From the NCBI GenBank assembly GCA_019314005.1, contig JAFDAE010000126.1, positions 1-6,415 on the forward strand: a stretch of 6,415 bases of DNA. The letters run 5' to 3'. The stretch comes from Deltaproteobacteria bacterium. GTDB taxonomy: Bacteria; Desulfobacterota; Desulfobacteria; C00003060; C00003106. The position numbers were made by a program, and so were the translations under genes. Under the pieces are notes generated by a model, which saw only the letters and a program-made list of their open reading frames with translations, did no database searches and had not been told where the DNA came from. The stretch's first letter is position 1; each line of letters begins with the position of its first letter. This document shows, one piece after another, positions 1 through 3,660 of this stretch.

Positions 1-331
1 GGTCGCTTTAGGAGCTATCTTTAGACCGGGAACGCTCTGTTCGTTCGCTATATCGTATGAAGAGCCGATATAGCCTTAGTTCCTTACCAATTTTGGTTCA
101 AGCGTATCAACCTATTTCGCTTGTCTCGTATTACGACCCTTACGATAGTTCAACTTTCGTTTCTCCATGGCGTCCTTTCCCTTGCAGATTGACCAGATCA
201 GGTTTCCGATTTTTTCCACGTTGTCTCGCAGGCTTCACACGAATCCGTTACCAGAAACGCATGCTGCAATAGGGATATCCTGAACGAATAGGATAGCATC
301 AAGCAATCTGGAATTCAGCTTCTTGTCGCAC
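1..331 (-). mobile_element. Group II intron, 5' part (ribozyme domain I), runs off left edge
   Basis: Read on the minus strand, this segment begins at base 331 with GTGCGAC followed by AAGAAG, matching the 5' consensus of bacterial and archaeal group II introns (GUGYG). The strongest evidence is pairing with the flanking exon. CTTCATAC inside the element (62 down to 55) is the exact 8-base complement of GTATGAAG (339 down to 332), which directly abuts the predicted splice site. These are the expected EBS1 and IBS1, and EBS1 lies about 270 nt from the intron start, where it normally sits in domain I. A weaker EBS2 candidate (TACGA, 130 down to 126) complements TCGTA (344 down to 340), directly upstream of IBS1. 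No open frame of note is present, as expected for domain I. The reverse transcriptase gene and domains V-VI would lie beyond base 1. Known of the family: self-splicing retroelements that insert into DNA by exon pairing. Not seen here: domain V, the most diagnostic part. Confidence 0.72.
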
Positions 332-344
332 CTTCATACTACGA
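332..344 (-). other. Intron target (5' exon) site IBS1/IBS2
   Basis: The thirteen exon bases next to the predicted 5' splice site contain IBS1 (339 to 332, perfect 8-bp match to the intron) and a candidate IBS2 (344 to 340, 5-bp match). They overlap a perfect 7-bp stem, CACCTTC at 329-335 with GAAGGTG at 343-349 and a 7-base loop. No gene is recognisable on the exon side, so the intron seems to sit in intergenic DNA. Confidence 0.6.
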
Positions 345-370
345 AGGTGTGGGTCAAATACATGTGATAA

Positions 371-500
371 TTAACCACAAAGCACACAAAGCACACAAAG
401 AAAGCACAAAGAAAGCACAACGTTTAAGATTTTCCCAAATTTACACCGATAAAGTGTTTGTTCATCAGTCCTTTGTGGTCTTTGTGGTCTTTGTGGTTTA
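371..500. repeat. CACAAAG / CTTTGTGGT 9-bp repeat cluster in inverted arrangement
   Basis: On the left side are AACCACAAA at 373-381 and GCACACAAA at 382-390 and 391-399, then longer AAAGCACAAA variants to about 420. On the right side are three perfect tandem copies of CTTTGTGGT at 471-479, 480-488 and 489-497, followed by TTAA. The two sides are inverted relative to each other: TTAACCACAAAG on the left, CTTTGTGGTTTAA on the right. They could pair around a roughly 50-base loop. Similar CACAAAG runs occur between genes in many environmental prokaryotes; their role is unknown. No gene is visible in this spacer. Confidence 0.7.
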
Positions 501-535
501 AATCTGAATATTTAAAAATATTTAATACTGATTAA
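501..535. other. AT-rich stretch with near-palindrome
   Basis: The run contains AATATTT and AAATATT as an imperfect palindrome around 507-526 and is markedly more AT-rich than its surroundings. It could be a remnant promoter of the truncated reading frame that begins just downstream, but no defined start site supports that. Confidence 0.25.
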
Positions 536-745
536 TATCAAGTCCAATCTACCCACATAAAACAGCGAAGAGCCCTCGATTTCTCCGAGCTTCTGACGAT
601 CCTGAAGAAGAACAAGCGCAAGTTGGGCGCGGATCTCACGAGTCGGCGGTTCATAGATGATCTGCGCCGGGTTTACGATGCCGTCTACAGACCCTGCGGC
701 CTCACCGACGACGATATCGCCATGGTGGAAGAGGCCGCAGGATGA
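536..745 (+). pseudogene. 3' remnant of a DNA adenine methyltransferase-like gene (relic copy 1)
   Basis: One frame is open from 536 to a TGA at 743-745, encoding about 69 residues, but it has no convincing start codon. The encoded end contains a charged stretch (LLTILKKNKRKLGADL), then VYDAVYRPCGLTDDDIAMVE, then stop. This resembles the conserved C-terminal tail of Eco57I/PglX-type N6-adenine methyltransferases and type IIG enzymes, commonly of the form TDREID-LVYELYGLTEEEI-VEG. The N-terminal methyltransferase core is absent and the TDRxIDE segment is altered, so this is a fragment that cannot be catalytic. Related segments recur around 1538-1748 and 2400-2514. The family assignment is from memory of the tail motif. 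Confidence 0.5.
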
Positions 746-772
746 GGGTCGCAGGACCCGAGCCCGGCCGGG
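682..772 (+). repeat. Dispersed repeat, copy 1 (methyltransferase tail plus 3' flank)
   Basis: About 91 bp from CGTCTACAG to CGGCCGGG. It has the same order of blocks as 1657-1748 and 2422-2514: CTACAGAC, a CGGCC block, GACGA-ATCGCC, TGGTGGA-GAGGCC, TGAGGG, then GGACC-GAGCCCGGCCGGG. The similarity extends past the stop codon by about 27 bp, so the repeat is more than conserved coding sequence. Confidence 0.65.
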
Positions 773-874
773 TTTCGGTCGACCTCAAAAACGACCCGGA
801 GACTTTCGCCGAGGAAAATCCGATTCGATCCTCCATGGCTGCTTTGCCTGGAAATTGCGAAAGATTCTTAACCG

Positions 875-1363
875 ATGATTGTGAATATATTAATGATTCA
901 GATGACCGAGGATATCAAGGGCCTGGCGGTTGGACAGGTCGGGCCTTGTGGGATAACATGTGGATCCTGCCCCCTGGGAAACGGTGCCGCATCGAATGCT
1001 GCGAGCATGGCAAGGGAGGTCATTGCAAGCTGCAAGATAGCAGAGTGGGCCCCCCTCGTGCCAGGGGCGGGCGGTGCGGAGATCGACTGGGATCAGGTGG
1101 AGAGGGGCCTTCATTGGATGGAGGCAAACGCGCTGTGTGCCGGCTGCGAGGCAGGTGGCGGCCCGCCGGAATGCCCCATAAGGATCTGCGCGAGCGATAA
1201 GGGTTACTCTCTTTGCAGCGACTGTTCCGATCTGGAGTCGTGCTCCAAGTTCGACTGGCTGCAAGAGCACGGAACATCTCTAAAGGCGGCCTTGAAGGGC
1301 TGCCGAGGGCGGTCCAAAGATGAATACATACGGGCCATGGAGGGGCGGTCTTCCCGGGAGTGA
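875..1363 (+). CDS. Cysteine-rich DUF3795-like protein
   Basis: This encodes 162 residues from ATG 875. ATG 893 and ATG 902 (MTEDIKGLAVGQVGPCG) are equally possible starts, and none has a Shine-Dalgarno site. The 902 start fits best with where similarity to the family begins. The protein carries a C-x3-C-x2-C cluster (Cys25, Cys29 and Cys32 in the motif GPCGITCGSC), then Cys88-x2-Cys91, Cys100, Cys105, Cys114-x2-Cys117 and Cys123. This layout is typical of DUF3795-type proteins, which are thought to bind zinc or another metal and have no established biochemical role. It has no signal peptide or membrane segment, so it is probably cytoplasmic. Codon use is GC-rich and coherent. It stands alone on this strand between two relic copies of a methyltransferase gene. 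The family assignment is by recognition of the motif pattern; the function is unknown. Confidence 0.8.
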   Translation: MIVNILMIQMTEDIKGLAVGQVGPCGITCGSCPLGNGAASNAASMAREVIASCKIAEWAPLVPGAGGAEIDWDQVERGLHWMEANALCAGCEAGGGPPECPIRICASDKGYSLCSDCSDLESCSKFDWLQEHGTSLKAALKGCRGRSKDEYIRAMEGRSSRE

Positions 1364-1537
1364 ATCTCCCTTTGGATGAGCGGGGCTCTTAGCGCATTCA
1401 TTGCCATATTGCCATCGCGGTTTTCCGACGGCCGGGTCGTGGGTATGACCTTCCTCAACGCCGCCAAGAAGTACGGCGCAAAGATCCAAGCCAGACCCCT
1501 TCAGAGTCGTACCCATCCGGATCCTGCGGCTTCTTTT
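1364..1537. other. Spacer with no supported gene
   Basis: A plus-strand frame opening at ATG 1376 has GC-rich third positions and could be a small gene or gene fragment running into the relic that follows. It lacks a ribosome binding site, matches no family I recognise, and continues into repeat DNA. I see no promoter, RNA or terminator here. Confidence 0.3.
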
Positions 1538-1748
1538 GGCGCGGATCTAGGAGACCGACCGGCCGATAGACGAGGTTGTCTACCTTACTCACGCGAAGAC
1601 GCGAAGACGCGAAGACGCGAAGGGACTAGAAGACCCGACCGGCTGATAGACGAGATCGTCTACAGACTTCTACGGCCTTATTGACGACGATATCGCCGTG
1701 GTGGACGAGGCCGCGGGGTGAGGGCCACGGGACCTGGGCTCGGCCGGG
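1538..1748 (+). pseudogene. Second, rearranged methyltransferase-tail relic (copy 2)
   Basis: The segment starts with GGCGCGGATCT, also found at 626-636 in copy 1. It then encodes TDRPIDEVVY (about 1553-1583), is interrupted by an 8-bp tandem array, and repeats TDRLIDEIVYRL (about 1632-1668). After a one-base frame change, the remaining tail reads DDDIAVVDEAAG, ending at the TGA at 1719-1721. The order TDR-IDE-VY-RL-(YGL)-T-DDDIA-V-E is that of the C-terminal tail of Eco57I/PglX-like methyltransferases. The frame change and the internal insertion show that it is not a working gene. The core repeat shared with the other copies is 1657-1748. Confidence 0.5.
1591..1622. repeat. Four perfect tandem copies of ACGCGAAG
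   Basis: Copies lie at 1591-1598, 1599-1606, 1607-1614 and 1615-1622, preceded by CTC and followed by GGA. The array is bracketed by two similar 31-32-bp segments, 1553-1583 and 1632-1663, each coding TDR-x-IDE-x-VY. A single unit in the same context (CTCACGCGAAGGG) occurs again at 6298-6310. Confidence 0.9.
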
Positions 1749-1842
1749 TGTGGTGTCGTTGGGCGACGTTATGCAGGCGCAGAAATGAGTCCCTCGATAT
1801 CGGCAGAACGAGCGCGGGGTAATGGAAAGAAGAGACGCGATA

Positions 1843-2028
1843 TCAGAGATCGATGTCACGCAGCTTGGCATAATCCCTGAGCGAGATCCCTTTGTCCTTG
1901 TTCCTCAGCAGATACTCGTACTGGGAATCCACATAAGCGGCCTCGGCGGGGGTTGCGATATCCTTATCCTTTGCGACTTTGGTGGTGGTCGTTTCAGCCA
2001 TCTCCCTAACTGGTTGTATCTTGGGCAT
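1843..2028 (-). CDS. Small antitoxin-like protein paired with RelE-type toxin
   Basis: The 61-residue protein starts MPKIQPVREM and continues with a polar, threonine-rich region and a helical C-terminus (YEYLLRNKDKGISLRDYAKL). The N-terminal pattern M-P-x-I-x-P-V-R-E-M resembles the DNA-binding start of RelB/Phd-type antitoxins. It lies 14 bases downstream of the toxin stop on the same strand, so the two are probably co-transcribed with the toxin first. I chose ATG 2028 because the MPKIxPVRE start fits the family. The alternative ATG 2001 has GGGAG directly against it, too close to act as a ribosome site. ATG 2028 has no clear Shine-Dalgarno, so translation may be coupled to the toxin gene. 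Expected role: to bind and neutralise the toxin and repress the pair. Confidence 0.65.
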   Translation of the reverse strand: MPKIQPVREMAETTTTKVAKDKDIATPAEAAYVDSQYEYLLRNKDKGISLRDYAKLRDIDL

Positions 2029-2042
2029 ATATAATTTTGGTA

Positions 2043-2336
2043 TTACTTGTAATCAGATCGTCCCGATCTTTGAAAGATCTCAGCAATGTAGACGAACCTC
2101 TCGGCGTCGTCAATGAAATACTCGACACGGAATTTGCCGATCCTAAGCCTATACATCGGAGGTGACCAATTGCCTTTCACTTTCTTGATATCTGCTGATG
2201 GACGTGGTTTATAGGGTATCTCTTCCAGCGCCACAAACCTTGATAGGAGCATTAGTGTGGTACTTTTCTCCAGCTTGTCTAAGGTCTTCCGGGCTTTGGG
2301 CGCGAGAAATACTGAATAGGCCGTGGGCGTCACCAC
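2043..2336 (-). CDS. RelE/ParE superfamily toxin
   Basis: The 97-residue protein fits the compact RelE/ParE fold. It has an N-terminal strand and long helix (YSVFLAPKARKTLDKL), a basic central segment (DIKKVKGNW), then the diagnostic C-terminal strands YRLRIGKFRVEYFID and VYIAEIFQRSGR. In RelE these basic and aromatic C-terminal residues contact the ribosome and mRNA; ParE members instead act on gyrase. The sequence alone does not decide which applies, although the YRLRxGxxRVxY pattern favours RelE. The start is one of two adjacent GTG codons at 2336 and 2333, with no good Shine-Dalgarno. An AT-rich box lies about 33 bases upstream, so the transcript could be nearly leaderless. The partner antitoxin follows downstream, the reverse of the classical relBE order. 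Confidence 0.85.
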   Translation of the reverse strand: MVTPTAYSVFLAPKARKTLDKLEKSTTLMLLSRFVALEEIPYKPRPSADIKKVKGNWSPPMYRLRIGKFRVEYFIDDAERFVYIAEIFQRSGRSDYK

Positions 2337-2365
2337 CAGTACACTGTAAAGGGTGTCCTGGTTCT

Positions 2366-2373
2366 TAATATTT
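2366..2373 (-). promoter_or_regulatory. Possible archaeal TATA box for the toxin-antitoxin pair
   Basis: AAATATTA on the minus strand is centred about 33 bases ahead of the toxin GTG. That would place transcription start about 8 bases before the start codon. It is a weak match, but no other AT-rich element lies closer. Confidence 0.3.
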
Positions 2374-2421
2374 GGGGAACCTACGTCCTGTCGTTACGGT
2401 CGGTCGGTTGGTCGACCGATG

Positions 2422-2514
2422 AGATAGGGAACAGACACCTCGGCCCCAATGACGAGATCGCCATGGTGGAAGAGGCCGGGAGGGTGAGGGCTACAGGACC
2501 TGAGCCCGGCCGGG
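2422..2514 (+). repeat. Dispersed repeat, copy 3 (degraded methyltransferase tail plus flank)
   Basis: It shares the block order of 682-772 and 1657-1748: ACAGAC, a CGGCC block, ATGACGAGATCGCC, ATGGTGGAAGAGGCC, GGGTGAGGG, then GGACCTGAGCCCGGCCGGG. A shortened GACCGATGAGATA at 2414-2426 corresponds to the DRxIDEI codons of copy 2. Reading gives NDEIAMVEEAGR, then a frame break, so it cannot code for a working protein. It separates the two toxin-antitoxin modules. Confidence 0.6.
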
Positions 2515-2555
2515 GGAGGCGTCCTCGATCCGCCTATAACCAGGCCGCCCTTCCC

Positions 2556-2588
2556 GGCGCCAGCCGGCGCCTGCCGTTGCAGGCCTGC
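2556..2588. repeat. GC-rich hairpin cluster downstream of hicA
   Basis: GGCGCC (2556-2561) and GGCGCC (2566-2571) are separated by AGCC and form a 6-bp stem with a 4-base loop. The palindrome GCAGGCCTGC follows at 2579-2588. On the minus strand these lie 34-66 bases past the hicA stop. They could slow transcription, but no U-tract follows, so I do not call a terminator. Confidence 0.4.
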
Positions 2589-2621
2589 CAACCATCCACA
2601 TTTGATTGGGGAAATACAATG

Positions 2622-2852
2622 TCACAAATACTCAGAAAATTCGTCCTCTGCGACCTTCGCCAGTTTCAATAGACCCTTCAGCGTGCCCAACTTTAATTCT
2701 TTGTGCATCGGCACCACGGTCGCGACCTTTCCCTCTGAGGTCATCTTTGAGAGTCTGACGTGGCTTCCACTCTGGCCCGCAGTCTCGAAACCGAATTTGT
2801 TACAGAGAATCCTGACCGCTTTCTCGCCGGAGATCTTCCTAAGCCTTGACAA
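2622..2852 (-). CDS. hicA: HicA family toxin (mRNA interferase)
   Basis: The 76-residue protein has the HicA double-stranded-RNA-binding-like fold signature: an N-terminal RKISGEKAVRILCNKFGFE, then GQSGSHVRL with the catalytic histidine at position 31, then VVPMHKELKLGTLKGLLKLA. HicA cleaves mRNA. I chose TTG 2852 because GAGGTGG (2865-2859) lies 6 bases upstream and the protein then starts MSRLRKISG, as in the family. A longer form from TTG 2867 would add five residues and has no ribosome site. The gene overlaps the end of hicB by 14 bp, indicating translational coupling. All core residues of the family appear intact. Confidence 0.88.
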   Translation of the reverse strand: MSRLRKISGEKAVRILCNKFGFETAGQSGSHVRLSKMTSEGKVATVVPMHKELKLGTLKGLLKLAKVAEDEFSEYL

Positions 2853-3051
2853 CCGAAGCCACCTCAAAGGTGGTTATGAAGGACCTCTTCATATCGTCCA
2901 AGGGAAACTCCTCCAGATAGAGTTCTGTTGCTTCTTTGAGGCTGTCGACGGCCTCCTCCAGGGTATCGCCCTGGCTGACCGTCCCCACTTCCGGACATTG
3001 AGCCACGTACATGTTCTCCTCTTTATGCACCACCGCAGTTAATGTCCACAT
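2839..3051 (-). CDS. hicB: HicB family antitoxin (short form)
   Basis: The 70-residue protein contains the partial RNase-H-like HicB fold: MYVAQCPEVGTVSQGDT, then the helix LEEAVDSLKEATELYLEEF. It ends soon after, without the ribbon-helix-helix or helix-turn-helix DNA-binding tail that many longer HicB proteins have. It may therefore neutralise HicA but depend on other means for autoregulation. ATG 3051 has a strong Shine-Dalgarno, AGGTGA at 3063-3058, six bases upstream. The antitoxin gene comes first and overlaps hicA, the opposite order to the toxin-first pair at 1843-2336. A TATA-like box lies upstream. Confidence 0.88.
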   Translation of the reverse strand: MWTLTAVVHKEENMYVAQCPEVGTVSQGDTLEEAVDSLKEATELYLEEFPLDDMKRSFITTFEVASVVKA

Positions 3052-3083
3052 AGCAAGTCACCTATCCAGAGTATTCGTTCCTG

Positions 3084-3090
3084 CTATAAA
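3084..3090 (-). promoter_or_regulatory. Possible TATA box for hicBA
   Basis: TTTATAG on the minus strand is centred about 36 bases before the hicB start. That would give a transcription start near 3062 and a leader of roughly 10 bases. This leaves little room for the AGGTGA ribosome site, so the true start may be slightly earlier. The assignment is tentative. Confidence 0.3.
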
Positions 3091-3107
3091 CTCCTGCTGT
3101 GACTATT

Positions 3108-3127
3108 CCCCGCCCTAAAGGACGGGG
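3108..3127 (-). mobile_element. IS200/IS605-type right-end hairpin
   Basis: CCCCGCCC (3108-3115), loop TAAA, GGACGGGG (3120-3127). As minus-strand RNA it forms an 8-bp stem with one G-U pair. The tnpB stop codon lies inside it (3115-3117) and the last codons run through the stem, as in many IS605/IS1341 elements. In these elements the end hairpin serves transposon-end recognition and, with tnpB, the 3' region of the guide (omega) RNA. The element edge should lie just beyond, near 3095-3107. Confidence 0.7.
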
Positions 3128-3660
3128 CTTCTAGTTCGTTTGGACAAAGACTGTAGCCCCAGTCTCAGAATATTAATAGCAGCATTCTCGTCTCGGTCCA
3201 TGACCAATCCACATTGAGGACATTTATGGACCCGGTCTGATAGCTGCTTGTCAACCAATGTACCACACCTGGAGCACATCTTGGTTGTGTTCCTGGGATC
3301 TACCAGTACCACCGCAGAACCAGCATCTATCGCTTTGTTCTGAGTGATTGTTACCAGCATCCTCCAAGACGCATCCGAGATGCTTTTTGCCAGGCGGTGG
3401 TTTTTGAGCATGGTTTTAATGCTCAAGTCTTCAAACGCTATGATACCGTACTTGTCTACTAACTTTCGACTAAGTTGATGAACGAAATTGTGTCTTTTGT
3501 TAGAGATTCGTTCATGGGTTCTTTGAACTACTTTCAAGGATTTCTTTCGTTCGGGTGTACCTTTTTGAGCTTTTGCTAGCTCGTTTTCTTCTTGGCGGAA
3601 GAAACTCGGGTTATCAATATGTTCACCATTCGAAATATGAATTAATGCGTTCTTCAACAT
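3115..3660 (-). pseudogene. tnpB: 5'-truncated TnpB (IS200/IS605 family RNA-guided nuclease)
   Basis: An open frame of 181 codons covers only the C-terminal half of a protein that is usually about 370-420 residues. It starts within the segment NGEHIDNPSFF, which lies just after the RuvC-I catalytic aspartate in full-length TnpB. That aspartate and the N-terminal RNA/DNA-binding domain are therefore missing. Retained are RuvC-II with Glu77 (GIIAFEDLS), the zinc ribbon Cys129-x2-Cys132 and Cys147-x2-Cys150, and RuvC-III (DRDENAAINI, Asp155/Asp157). The apparent ATG at 3660 lies in sequence that also encodes the end of the DUF3089 gene, so it is probably accidental. True tnpB similarity begins near 3635. 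Without RuvC-I it cannot cut DNA. No tnpA transposase is present. Confidence 0.85.

Noticed and set aside
57..272. Plus-strand 71-codon ORF
   Set aside because: It lies antisense to the intron domain I sequence, whose exon pairing gives a better explanation; there is no protein family match and no ribosome site.
371..500. CRISPR array from repeated CACAAAG
   Set aside because: Units of 9 bp are contiguous, in two orientations, without unique spacers of regular length.
742..1277. Several overlapping ORFs on both strands around the DUF3795-like gene
   Set aside because: They are shadows in a GC-rich coding region; only the 875-1363 frame has a recognisable cysteine pattern.
1591..1622. CRISPR-like array
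   Set aside because: The 8-bp units are directly contiguous with no spacers, so this is a simple tandem repeat.
1376..1684. Plus-strand 102-codon ORF after the DUF3795-like gene
   Set aside because: No ribosome site and no family; its second half runs through the relic repeat and the ACGCGAAG array in a frame unlike the preserved tail motif.
2029..2036. TATATAAT-like sequence just before the antitoxin start as its own promoter
   Set aside because: It lies directly against the start codon, so a transcript begun from it would start inside the gene.
2556..2588. Intrinsic terminator for hicA
   Set aside because: There is a GC-rich hairpin but no following U-run on the minus strand.
2602..3042. 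Plus-strand 146-codon ORF
   Set aside because: It is antisense to hicB and hicA, both of which have clear motifs and good ribosome sites.
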